DNA of 64,000 nucleotides from positions 124,001-188,000 of the forward strand of contig NZ_JAJSON010000009.1 in assembly GCF_022410465.1 (NCBI RefSeq). The letters are read 5' to 3'. Within the stretch, counting starts at the first letter, position 1, and every line of letters starts with the position of its first letter. The notes beneath the pieces are model-generated. The model did no database searches. It was not told the DNA's origin and saw nothing but the letters and a program-made list of their open reading frames with translations. This document shows positions 39,888 to 47,996 of this stretch, in pieces. The DNA comes from Christiangramia crocea (GTDB lineage: Bacteria; Bacteroidota; Bacteroidia; Flavobacteriales; Flavobacteriaceae). A program made the translations under genes and the position numbers.

Positions 39888-42173
39888 TTATTCCACTTCT
39901 TCGAGCACTTTCTCTTCCTTTTTTGCTCTGGTTTCCTGAGCCAGTTTCTTCTTACTGTTCAGGGAGAATACGAACCATACGAAAGACACAAGACCTATGG
40001 CAAAGATCGTATCTCCAACGGCGCGTAACCATCTAAGGGTATCCATTCCCGGTTGCTGCATGAATTCGGCTGAACGTGCATACCACATTCCTTCATTTAC
40101 ACTGGCTACCGTTTGTAAAAGACCTATAGGCAGTACACTTAGTAGTACCATAAGGATAAGACCGATATTGATGCTCCAGAAAGAGAACTTCAGTAATTTC
40201 TCGTTCCATACCTGTTTTCTGTACATACTCCTAAGCACGAACATCATCAGTCCTATTCCCAGCATTCCGTAAACTCCGAACAGAGCGGTATGTGCATGCA
40301 CGGCAGTGGTATTAAGTCCCTGCATATAGTACAGTGCGATAGGCGGATTAATGATGAAACCGAATATACCTGCGCCCAGGAAGTTCCAGAAAGCAACTGC
40401 CACCAGGCAGTAAATAGGCCATTTATAATCCTGTATCCATTTGGTGACCTTACTCAACTTATAGTTCTCATAGGCTTCGATACCAATCAGTACCAGAGGC
40501 ACTACTTCCAGCGCACTGAAGGTAGCTCCAAGGGCCATCACCGCGGTAGGCGTACCACTAAAGTACAGGTGGTGAAAAGTTCCCAGGATACCGCCTGAAA
40601 GGAATATCACCGTTGCCAGTAACACATTCAGCGTGGCGGTTTTGGTACGCAGTAATCCCAGGCGCACGAATAGGAATGCTCCCACAACGGTTGCGAAGAC
40701 TTCAAAGAATCCTTCAACCCAAAGGTGCACCACCCACCAGCGCCAGTATTCGGCGATCGCCAGGTTGGTTTGTCTTCCCCACATTAAACCGGCAGCATAG
40801 AACAATGCGATGGCGGCAGAGGAGACCAGGAACATCAGTAATAGGTTTCTTTCAGATGTCTTTTTGCGTAATACTGGTAGTAATGGTCTTACCATTAAAG
40901 CCAGCCATAAGAACAGACCCACAAGCAGGAATATCTGCCAGAATCGGCCAAGATCAACATATTCGTAACCCTGGTGTCCGAACCAGAAGTTTTCGGCAAG
41001 TCCTAATTTCTGCATTACACCCATCCACTGTCCGGCCATAGAACCGGCTACGATAATCAACAGACAGATGAACAGGAAGTTCACCCCAAGTTTCTGGAAC
41101 TTTGGATCCCTGCCCGAAACTGCCGGCGCAATATAAAGTCCGGTTGCGAGCCATGCCGTGGCGATCCACAGGATCCCAAGCTGTACGTGCCAGGTTCGGG
41201 ATATAGAATACGGAAGGATCTTCGCCAGGTCAAGCCCGTAGAACCCATCTCCTTCAACCCCGTAATGCGCGGTGATCACACCAAAACTTACCTGTACAAG
41301 TATCAGGGCACTAACTATCCATAGATATTTTTTCACCGCCAGCATGGATGGAGTGATGGTTTGTCTCATCAAAGGATCTTCCACTGGTAACTCCGGTGTT
41401 TCTTCCTCTTTCATTTTCGCATGATAGAACACCATCACGCCTATCCCGAAGAGCAGGAGAATGATACTGAACCCGGTCCAGATAAGAAGGTCACCGGTTG
41501 GTTTATTCCCAACAAGGTCTTCCGGGGGCCAGTTGTGGGTGTAGGTTACTTCGCTTCCAGGTCTCTCGGTCACCGTTGCCCAGGATGCCCAGAAGAAGAA
41601 GTTGCTCATCTGGCGCATTCTGTCCTCATCCTTTATGGAGTTTTTCGGAATGGCATAGAAGTTCCTTAATTCGTCAAGTTCAGGGTTCTCCATAAAGAGG
41701 CCCTTGTAGTATTCGTTAAGATTTTCGATGGCTTCGGCCCTGATCTCCGAGATGGTGATCGTCCCCGAGGCTTCATCATAGGTGTTATTTCGCAGTTCTT
41801 CCTGCAGCCTTCGTTCAAGCGCGGCCTGCTTTTCACTGCTCAGGTCTTCATATCTTTCCCCGTTTTCCGCTTCAGACCACTTATTGAGGATATACAGTGA
41901 CTCCCTGTGCAGCCAGTCTGCGGTCCAGTCCGGTGCGGTATATGCTCCGTGCCCCCAAATGGAACCTACTTCCTGACCACCCATACTTTGCCATACGTTT
42001 TGGCCATCGAGGATGTCCTGGCCTTTTACAATTATTTCTCCATCGGGAGTTACAATATTTGTAGGTCTCGGCGGGGCTTTCTGATAGATTTCAAAACCAT
42101 AATAGCCCAGTACTGTAAATGAAACGGTAATCACCACTAAGAAGGTGATCCATAACTTTCTTTCTTTGCTCAT
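39888..42173 (-). CDS. norB: Quinol-dependent nitric oxide reductase (qNorB)
   Basis: A 761-residue membrane enzyme that reduces nitric oxide to nitrous oxide with quinol. The N-terminus has one transmembrane helix and the large periplasmic domain typical of the quinol-type fusion (GQNVWQSMGGQEVGSIWGHGAY). The haem-copper-oxidase-like core of about twelve helices follows. Haem and FeB ligand regions are visible: RTWHVQLGILW, VVHLWVEGFFEVF (His and conserved Glu), TFHHLYFSG (two His) and VHAHTALFGVYG. It stands as a single-gene unit closed by a strong terminator. Palindromes at 42231-42264 suggest control by a nitrosative-stress or redox regulator. Without other denitrification genes nearby, NO detoxification is the likely role. 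Confidence 0.97.
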   Translation of the reverse strand: MSKERKLWITFLVVITVSFTVLGYYGFEIYQKAPPRPTNIVTPDGEIIVKGQDILDGQNVWQSMGGQEVGSIWGHGAYTAPDWTADWLHRESLYILNKWSEAENGERYEDLSSEKQAALERRLQEELRNNTYDEASGTITISEIRAEAIENLNEYYKGLFMENPELDELRNFYAIPKNSIKDEDRMRQMSNFFFWASWATVTERPGSEVTYTHNWPPEDLVGNKPTGDLLIWTGFSIILLLFGIGVMVFYHAKMKEEETPELPVEDPLMRQTITPSMLAVKKYLWIVSALILVQVSFGVITAHYGVEGDGFYGLDLAKILPYSISRTWHVQLGILWIATAWLATGLYIAPAVSGRDPKFQKLGVNFLFICLLIIVAGSMAGQWMGVMQKLGLAENFWFGHQGYEYVDLGRFWQIFLLVGLFLWLALMVRPLLPVLRKKTSERNLLLMFLVSSAAIALFYAAGLMWGRQTNLAIAEYWRWWVVHLWVEGFFEVFATVVGAFLFVRLGLLRTKTATLNVLLATVIFLSGGILGTFHHLYFSGTPTAVMALGATFSALEVVPLVLIGIEAYENYKLSKVTKWIQDYKWPIYCLVAVAFWNFLGAGIFGFIINPPIALYYMQGLNTTAVHAHTALFGVYGMLGIGLMMFVLRSMYRKQVWNEKLLKFSFWSINIGLILMVLLSVLPIGLLQTVASVNEGMWYARSAEFMQQPGMDTLRWLRAVGDTIFAIGLVSFVWFVFSLNSKKKLAQETRAKKEEKVLEEVE

Positions 42174-42230
42174 AGTGATCGATTAAAAATTTGAAACAAA
42201 AATGGCCAATATGAATTTTGAGAAGTATGA

Positions 42231-42264
42231 GAAATATCATATTTCGGACAATTTTGTCCGGAAT
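42231..42264 (-). promoter_or_regulatory. Two abutting palindromes upstream of norB, candidate operator
   Basis: GAAATATCATATTTC (42231-42245) is a perfect 7-1-7 palindrome. It runs straight into CGGACAATTTTGTCCG (42245-42260), a perfect 7-2-7 palindrome that extends to 24 bp with one mismatch. They lie about 60-90 nt upstream of the norB start, in the gap shared with prs. The arrangement suggests binding sites for a dimeric regulator of Rrf2 or Crp/Fnr type; the regulator is not identified. Confidence 0.6.
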
Positions 42265-42407
42265 AAATCATTATCAAAATAATCTCTACCTGGATTGGCT
42301 TATTTTTTTAATCGGATAACCGCTATTTTACTAGTCGGATTAATGATATTTAATTTAATGGATCTTCTATGTGTTTCATTTAATTCCTGATGGCAGCGAA
42401 TAATTTT

Positions 42408-42415
42408 TAAATTTG
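42408..42415 (+). promoter_or_regulatory. -7 promoter element of prs
   Basis: TAAATTTG matches TAnnTTTG exactly and is followed by GCATC, 37 nt before the prs start. The -33 element is not clear. Confidence 0.5.
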
Positions 42416-42452
42416 CATCAACTTAACTTAAACACAACAAAAACCACACAAC

Positions 42453-43391
42453 ATGTCTGCCACTACAGAAGCCAAGATTTTCAACTGTACCCAAAGCCGG
42501 GAACTGGCTGAAAAGATTGCCGAGAAATACGGCTCCAAACTGGGAAATGTGATCACCTCTACTTATAGCGATGGTGAATTCCAGCCCTCTTTTGAAGAGT
42601 CGGTTCGGGGTTCGCGAGTCTTCATCATCGGTTCCACCCACCCGGGAAGCGATCACCTTATGGAAATGTTACTTATGCTGGATGCTGCGAAAAGAGCTTC
42701 GGCAAGACATATCACTGCGGTGATGCCATATTTTGGTTGGGCAAGACAGGATAGAAAAGATAAACCACGGGTGCCTATCGCGGCTAAGATGATTGCCAGT
42801 ATTCTTGAAACTGCCGGAGCGACACGTATTATCACCATGGACCTGCATGCTGATCAGATCCAGGGATTCTTTGAAAAACCGGTAGATCACCTGTATGCAA
42901 GTACAATCTTTCTTCCACACTTAAAGAGTCTGGGACTGGATAATCTTACCATAGCTTCACCGGATATGGGGGGATCAAAAAGAGCTTATGCCTACTCGAA
43001 GGCGCTGGAAAGTGATGTTGTTATCTGTTACAAGCAGCGGGCCAAAGCCAATGTGATCTCTCATATGGAGCTTATTGGAAATGTTACCGGAAAGAATGTG
43101 GTGCTTGTAGACGATATGGTAGATACTGCAGGAACTCTTACAAAGGCTGCTGACGTGATGATGGAGCGAGGAGCACTTAGTGTGCGCGCCATCTGTACTC
43201 ATCCGGTACTTTCAGGTGAAGCCTATGAAAGGATAGAGAATTCAAAACTTCAGGAATTAATAGTTACCGATTCCATTCCATTAAGACAGAAAAGTAAAAA
43301 GATAAAAGTAGTAAGTTGTGCCGAGCTGTTTGCAGATGTGATGAGGCGTGTTCAAGACAACAGGTCCATCAGTTCGAAATTCATTATGTAA
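42453..43391 (+). CDS. prs: Ribose-phosphate pyrophosphokinase
   Basis: A 312-residue class I PRPP synthetase. It transfers pyrophosphate from ATP to ribose-5-phosphate to supply nucleotide, histidine and tryptophan synthesis. Motifs seen are SDGEFQPSFEESVRG, PYFGWARQDRKDKPR (ATP loop), MDLHADQIQGFF, and the PRPP-binding VVLVDDMVDTAGTL. Length is normal. It is a single-gene unit: its own -7 box lies upstream and a clear terminator follows. It is divergent from norB. Confidence 0.98.
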   Translation: MSATTEAKIFNCTQSRELAEKIAEKYGSKLGNVITSTYSDGEFQPSFEESVRGSRVFIIGSTHPGSDHLMEMLLMLDAAKRASARHITAVMPYFGWARQDRKDKPRVPIAAKMIASILETAGATRIITMDLHADQIQGFFEKPVDHLYASTIFLPHLKSLGLDNLTIASPDMGGSKRAYAYSKALESDVVICYKQRAKANVISHMELIGNVTGKNVVLVDDMVDTAGTLTKAADVMMERGALSVRAICTHPVLSGEAYERIENSKLQELIVTDSIPLRQKSKKIKVVSCAELFADVMRRVQDNRSISSKFIM

Positions 43392-43394
43392 TTG

Positions 43395-43437
43395 AACTCT
43401 GTCAAACTGAGCGCAGTTGAAGTATGACAGAGTTTTT
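43395..43437 (+). terminator. Rho-independent terminator of prs
   Basis: AACTCTGTCA at 43395-43404 pairs perfectly with TGACAGAGTT at 43425-43434, followed by three more T. The loop contains a smaller palindrome, AACTGAGCGCAGTT. It starts four bases after the stop codon. Confidence 0.75.
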
Positions 43438-43440
43438 AAG

Positions 43441-43520
43441 GTCATTACGAGCGAAGCGAAGTAATCTCTTTGTTATTAGGCGATACAAAGTTGAGATTGT
43501 TTCACTTCGTTCGTAATGAC
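43441..43520. repeat. Inverted-repeat element, second copy of the GTCATTACGA family
   Basis: Arms of 28 bp with four mismatches (starting GTCATTACGAGCGAAGCGAA at 43441 and ending TTCGTTCGTAATGAC at 43520) surround a 24-base centre. The arm sequence is shared with the inner palindrome of the element at 32912-33048. The element is noncoding and lies between prs and ppx/gppA. Confidence 0.85.
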
Positions 43521-43560
43521 TTTCTGCTTTTTAGAGGGTTTTTTATTTAGGTATCAGTGT

Positions 43561-43636
43561 CATCCTGAGCCTGTCGAAGAATTGCAGAGTTTAGTGAGAT
43601 CAGCATCATCCTGTCCCGATAGTTATCGGGATCGTT
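43561..43636. repeat. Intergenic repeat with a CCCGAT hairpin
   Basis: CATCCTGAGCCTGTCGAAGA begins the element, and a perfect hairpin TCCCGAT-AGTT-ATCGGGA occupies 43614-43631. The first segment is echoed in degraded form at about 45365 (CTGAGCTAGTCGAAGGAT). It lies just after the ppx/gppA stop and may terminate that transcript. Confidence 0.65.
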
Positions 43637-43644
43637 TCAGGATC

Positions 43645-45243
43645 TTACTCACTGGCTTCGGCGGGAACACTTTCATCCTGTTCTACTGCATAGATCTCCA
43701 GTTCTTTGCCGGTGATTTCCTCAAAGAGTTCCTTTTTCCTCATTGCACCCCAGATTTCCAGTTCGGGATCGCCCTGGGTGGTGATATAAAATCTCACCAT
43801 ATCCTTAGCTTTTTCTATTTCCAGTTCCTGTACATTCTGATAGTGGCTTCGGTCTAGCCCGTCGGCCACTCTTAATATCCCTGAAAGCTTTTTTACTCTT
43901 CTTTTCAGATTCCCATTCAGTTTTCGGTACCGTTTATGCCTTTTCTTGGGAGTAGATCTCCGGTGATATCTCGCCACATTGGCCATAATACTTATTTCGT
44001 CTGCAGTAAAGCCGCGAAGATCGGCATGCCTTATTAGGTATAAAGCATGTTTGTGGTGTTTCCTGTGGGAGATATAGTAACCAATATCATGCATATAAGT
44101 GGCATATTCCAGCAATTCCCGGTCTCCTTCTTCCAGTTCCAGTTCCTGTTTAAAATCATCAAATATCTGCAACGCCAGTTTTGCCACATGAGAGGAATGT
44201 TCCTTAAGCCAGTTGCATTTTCTGAGTAATTCGAATACACTTCTTTTCCGCGGATCGGGAAACCTGGCTACCAGAGGTAATGTAGATTTTTCTTCGTTAA
44301 TATAGTTAAGGATCATGCCGTCCCGAAGGGCGGCTTCAGAAATTTTTATATTCTGAATATTGAATTCTTCTATCAGGAATTTCACTAATACCATTCCGGG
44401 ATTTATGATGTCTATCCTCTTCTCGTCCAGGTTTTTCTCTTTGGAGCGTTCTTTTCTATCCAGTTTAATGAAACTCTCATAGAAAGGCAGGAACTCATCA
44501 TCATGGTACACCATTTCATTAAGTGTCATGGCTGAGCTGATGGAATTACGTTGGGCGATCATTGCAGCGATATTCTCCATGGTTCCCGAGGAACCTATAA
44601 TTGTTTTAACGGAATGTTCCCTTACAATATTTGCAACATCACTTAAGGTCTTCCTGTAGTGATCCTCCAGGGTTTCAATTTCTTTCCGCGTTATAGGGTC
44701 ATTCTTTACAAAATGAGCAGCCATTCTTGCCACTCCCAGTTTCAGGCTGTTATAATAAAGGAACTTTTCGTTGTTTCCCACTATGAATTCAACACTACCA
44801 CCCCCAATATCTACCATCAATACCATTTCTTCGTCCAGGGCGATGCTATGTCTTACAGCATAGCCTATCATCTCCGCCTCCATTTTACCTGAGATCGCAC
44901 GTGCCTTGATATCCACTTCGTCGATCACCCGTTGTATAAAATCACCTCCGTTTTTCGCCTCCCTTATCGCACTGGTGGCAAAGGCCAGGATCTCTTCGAC
45001 TCCCTGGCTGTCACATAGAAATTTAATGCGTTTAAGCGCATCGAGTCCGCGCTGCATGGCATCTTCACTAAGATGATGTTTCATACCTTTTTCGGCCAGG
45101 ATCACCATCTCCTTAAGCTTGTCTATGGTACGGTAACTGCCATCCGGATAAAGATCTACTAAAACAGCATGAAAGGAGTTGGTCCCCAGGTCTATTGCCG
45201 CGATCCTTTTGGTTGGAGTTGAACTGTCTTGTATCTCTGTCAT
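43645..45243 (-). CDS. Exopolyphosphatase/guanosine pentaphosphatase (Ppx/GppA) with HD domain
   Basis: A 532-residue protein of the actin-like ASKHA fold. The N-terminal phosphate loop AAIDLGTNSFH is at about 14-24, a second glycine-rich loop VDIGGGSVEF at about 144, and IGSSGTMENIAAM near 215. The C-terminal part (from about 330) is an HD-type helical domain with YATYMHDIGYYISHRKHHKHA and MANVARYHRR. It hydrolyses polyphosphate and/or pppGpp, linking phosphate storage and stringent response. The two activities cannot be separated by sequence alone. It converges on prs. Confidence 0.92.
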   Translation of the reverse strand: MTEIQDSSTPTKRIAAIDLGTNSFHAVLVDLYPDGSYRTIDKLKEMVILAEKGMKHHLSEDAMQRGLDALKRIKFLCDSQGVEEILAFATSAIREAKNGGDFIQRVIDEVDIKARAISGKMEAEMIGYAVRHSIALDEEMVLMVDIGGGSVEFIVGNNEKFLYYNSLKLGVARMAAHFVKNDPITRKEIETLEDHYRKTLSDVANIVREHSVKTIIGSSGTMENIAAMIAQRNSISSAMTLNEMVYHDDEFLPFYESFIKLDRKERSKEKNLDEKRIDIINPGMVLVKFLIEEFNIQNIKISEAALRDGMILNYINEEKSTLPLVARFPDPRKRSVFELLRKCNWLKEHSSHVAKLALQIFDDFKQELELEEGDRELLEYATYMHDIGYYISHRKHHKHALYLIRHADLRGFTADEISIMANVARYHRRSTPKKRHKRYRKLNGNLKRRVKKLSGILRVADGLDRSHYQNVQELEIEKAKDMVRFYITTQGDPELEIWGAMRKKELFEEITGKELEIYAVEQDESVPAEASE

Positions 45244-45567
45244 AATTCTTAAAAACTGAAGCCTCCTGGAAAGGATTTTCTGCAGGGTTAATTTTTGATA
45301 ATCTCTTCAATTTAATGATTTTTGGCCTGAAAAGTTATAAGGCTTTGTGAAATAATCAGAGAAGTTATTCTGAGCTAGTCGAAGGATGGGATTCCTTCGC
45401 TGTGTTCGGAATGGTATTCATTACAACTTACTTCTCACAGAACTTTTTCAGCTTCAATATTTTATAGATAAATAAAAAGACTTACTTTTGCAGCCAGAAA
45501 ATTTTTACGCAAATGAAGGCGGTTCACTTTAGAACTTGACGACATTTGTTAACCAAAACAATTTATA
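45244..45567. other. Intergenic region with degraded repeat and rplY promoter
   Basis: The region between the divergent ppx/gppA and rplY starts contains a degraded copy of the CTGTCGAAG repeat near 45365-45400, including a small GAAGGA/TCCTTC hairpin. The rplY promoter is at 45483-45490. No gene was seen. Confidence 0.5.
45483..45490 (+). promoter_or_regulatory. -7 promoter element of rplY
   Basis: TACTTTTG matches TAnnTTTG exactly and is followed by CAGCC, a context I associate with strong Bacteroidota housekeeping promoters. The leader to the rplY ATG is about 70 nt. No clear -33 TTG was seen. Confidence 0.6.
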
Positions 45568-46224
45568 ATGAAATCAATTACGATCAACGGATCTAAAAGA
45601 GAAAGCGTAGGCAAGAAGGCAACTAAAGCTCTGCGTAATGCTGGACAGGTTCCTTGCGTATTGTACGGGGTAGAAGGTGATCCACTACACTTTGCAGCAG
45701 AGGAAATAGCGTTCCAGAACTTAGTGTATACACCAGACGTACACACTGTAAAAATCAAATTGAAAAGCGGAGAGTCTTATAATGCGATCCTTCAGGATAT
45801 TCAATTCCATCCTGTGACCGATGCTATCCTGCACATGGATTTCTATCAGATATTTGACGACAAACCAATTACCATGGAAATCCCTATCCACACTGAAGGT
45901 GTTGCAAGAGGGGTTAAGAACGGTGGTGTACTTCGTTACAACCTTCGTCGTCTGAAGGTAAGAGGATTGCCAGGTGATCTTCCGGACTATATCGTAGCTA
46001 ATGTTACCAAGCTTAAGATTGGTCAGAAGTTATATGTAACTGCAGTAGAAAGCGAAGATTATAAGATCCAGCATCCAGATAACACAGTAATCTGTCAGGT
46101 AAGAACTTCACGTAACATTGTTGAAGATCTTGAAGAGGAAGATGAAGATGAAGTAGCAGCAGATGAAGTGCCAGCTTCTGAAGTAGAAGCCGGTGAAGGA
46201 GAGGCTGCAGAGTCTAAAGAATAA
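45568..46224 (+). CDS. rplY: Ribosomal protein L25, CTC/TL5 long form
   Basis: A 218-residue 50S protein that binds 5S rRNA. The N-terminal L25 domain (about 1-90) has [20 protein letters not shown] and the C-terminal TL5/CTC beta domain (about 95-185) follows, with [32 protein letters not shown] readable in pieces such as [10 protein letters not shown]. The tail (from about 190) is very acidic ([12 protein letters not shown]), as in other Bacteroidota. It is usually followed by pth, as here, with a terminator between them. Confidence 0.97.
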   Translation: MKSITINGSKRESVGKKATKALRNAGQVPCVLYGVEGDPLHFAAEEIAFQNLVYTPDVHTVKIKLKSGESYNAILQDIQFHPVTDAILHMDFYQIFDDKPITMEIPIHTEGVARGVKNGGVLRYNLRRLKVRGLPGDLPDYIVANVTKLKIGQKLYVTAVESEDYKIQHPDNTVICQVRTSRNIVEDLEEEDEDEVAADEVPASEVEAGEGEAAESKE

Positions 46225-46243
46225 ATTTTTCTTTTAATATTAT

Positions 46244-46287
46244 AAAAGCATTCCGTTCCGGTACTCCCGGATTTCGGAATGCTTTTT
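46244..46287 (+). terminator. Rho-independent terminator of rplY
   Basis: AAAAGCATTCCG at 46244-46255 pairs with CGGAATGCTTTT at 46275-46286 over 12 bp, followed by more T. It lies 20 nt after the stop. Confidence 0.85.
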
Positions 46288-46349
46288 TATTTGAACCAAT
46301 TTAAAAGTCCGGTTTTGTTTTTTCTGATTTAAAAGTATCTGATTAATTT

Positions 46350-46357
46350 TATCTTTA
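46350..46357 (+). promoter_or_regulatory. Possible -7 element of pth
   Basis: TATCTTTA differs from TAnnTTTG at the last base only and lies 14 nt before the first ATG. If it is used, the leader is very short, or translation starts at the internal ATG 46432. Confidence 0.35.
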
Positions 46358-46371
46358 CCAAAACAAATTGG

Positions 46372-46998
46372 ATGCTTTCATTCTTTGGAAGGATTTTAGG
46401 AAAAAAAGAGACCGGGAAGAAAACAGATCCCATGAAGAAATTTTTGATCGTTGGTCTGGGAAACATCGGCCCTAAATATGAGAATACCAGGCACAATGTA
46501 GGATTTAAGATCCTGGATGAACTTGCCCGCGAAAAAGAGGTAGCTTTTGAGACTCAAAAGCTGGGGGATGTTGCGACCTTTAGATTCAAAGGCCGCACCT
46601 TTATTCTATTAAAGCCCAGTACTTATATGAACTTAAGTGGTAAGGCCGTTAACTACTGGATGCAGAAAGAGAAGATTTCACTCGAAAACTTACTGGTGGT
46701 CACAGATGACCTGAATCTTTCCTTTGGTACGCTTAGGCTTAAGACCAAAGGTAGTGATGGTGGGCATAATGGGCTTAAAGACATTCAGTCCCAGCTGAAT
46801 ACTACAAAATATAATCGGTTCAGGTTTGGGATAAGTGATGAGTTCTCCCATGGGCAACAGGTAGACTATGTGCTGGGTGAATGGTCAGAAAAGGAAGAAG
46901 AGAAGCTGCCGGAACGTTTAAAAACTTCCGCAGAGCTTATCCTTTCTTTTGGTGCTGCCGGAGTCTCGAATACCATGAATGCATTTAACGGAAAATAG
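46372..46998 (+). CDS. pth: Peptidyl-tRNA hydrolase
   Basis: A 208-residue enzyme that recycles tRNA from stalled peptidyl-tRNA. The core begins at KFLIVGLGNIG; catalytic H is in ENTRHNVGF, with YMNLSGKAVNYW, VTDDLNLSFGTLRL and GSDGGHNGLKDI following. About 20 basic residues precede the core. They may be a real extension, or the true start may be the ATG at 46432 (MKKFLIVG), which gives the usual length of about 188. It is followed after 62 nt by ribF on the same strand. Confidence 0.96.
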   Translation: MLSFFGRILGKKETGKKTDPMKKFLIVGLGNIGPKYENTRHNVGFKILDELAREKEVAFETQKLGDVATFRFKGRTFILLKPSTYMNLSGKAVNYWMQKEKISLENLLVVTDDLNLSFGTLRLKTKGSDGGHNGLKDIQSQLNTTKYNRFRFGISDEFSHGQQVDYVLGEWSEKEEEKLPERLKTSAELILSFGAAGVSNTMNAFNGK

Positions 46999-47060
46999 CA
47001 GGGATTAAAGGAACAGATGTCGGATTTTAAAGTTGACAGATGCCGGTAAATTAGATTTAA

Positions 47061-47996
47061 ATGAAAGAACATAAAGGAGCAAACTCGTTCACAAGTGATA
47101 GACAAACGGTAGTGACCATTGGTACTTTTGATGGTGTTCATGCCGGTCACAGAAAGATTATCGAGCGGCTGGTAAATTCTGCAAATGCTAATAACCTGGA
47201 TTCTGTAGTGCTCACATTTTTCCCCCATCCAAGGATGGTACTGCAAAAAGAAAGCGGAATTCAGCTTATCAATACCATTGATGAAAGAAAACAATTGCTT
47301 GAAGAAACCGGGATAGACCACCTGGTGGTTCATCCCTTTACACATCAATTTTCACGGCTTACAGCCATGGAATTTGTTAGGGATATCCTGGTTAACAAAC
47401 TAAGGGCGAAAAAGATCATTATTGGTTACGATCATAGGTTTGGACGGAATCGTACTGCCGATATCAGCGACCTCAAGAGCTTTGGAGAAGAATTCGGTTT
47501 CGATGTAGAGGAAATAAGTCAGCAGGAAGTGGAAGAAGTTGCAGTTAGTTCTACTAAAATAAGGAATGCCCTTCTGGAAGGTCGGGTAGAAAGAGCGAAC
47601 ATGTATCTTCAGCATCCATTCACTCTTACCGGTACTATCGTTAAAGGACGCGGTATTGGGAAAGATCTTGGTTTTCCTACTGCAAATCTAGAAGTAAGGG
47701 AAGAATATAAACTTATCCCCAAGAATGGTGTGTATGTTATCCGTTCTGTTATTGATGGAAAAATGGTTTATGGGATGATGAATATAGGCACCAATCCTAC
47801 CGTAGGAGGAAAGGAAAAGACCATAGAATCTTTTTTCTTTGACGTGGATAAAAACCTGTATGGGAAACAGCTACAAATAGAGCTTCTTGTTAGGATAAGA
47901 GATGAAAAGAAATTCGCCTCGGTGAATGATCTTAAGCTTGCTATGAAACAGGATCAGGCATTTTCCATGCAATACATAAAAGATAATTATGCTTAA
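47061..47996 (+). CDS. ribF: Bifunctional riboflavin kinase/FAD synthetase
   Basis: A 311-residue enzyme making FMN and then FAD. The N-terminal FAD-synthetase domain has TIGTFDGVHAGHRKII (nucleotidyltransferase HIGH-like motif), GYDHRFGRNR and VSSTKIRNALLEGRVERAN. The C-terminal riboflavin-kinase domain (from about 185) has VKGRGIGKDLGFPTANL, NGVYV and MNIGTNPTVGG. Length is normal. It overlaps the HTTM gene by 8 nt, so both are co-translated. Confidence 0.97.
   Translation: MKEHKGANSFTSDRQTVVTIGTFDGVHAGHRKIIERLVNSANANNLDSVVLTFFPHPRMVLQKESGIQLINTIDERKQLLEETGIDHLVVHPFTHQFSRLTAMEFVRDILVNKLRAKKIIIGYDHRFGRNRTADISDLKSFGEEFGFDVEEISQQEVEEVAVSSTKIRNALLEGRVERANMYLQHPFTLTGTIVKGRGIGKDLGFPTANLEVREEYKLIPKNGVYVIRSVIDGKMVYGMMNIGTNPTVGGKEKTIESFFFDVDKNLYGKQLQIELLVRIRDEKKFASVNDLKLAMKQDQAFSMQYIKDNYA

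Noticed and set aside
40613-41041. 142-codon open frame on the plus strand
   Set aside because: It is antisense to the nitric oxide reductase, with arginine- and proline-rich composition typical of a shadow frame.
32912-43520. Repeated palindromic sequences considered as a CRISPR array
   Set aside because: The copies are 10 kb apart, internally palindromic and not separated by spacers of uniform length.
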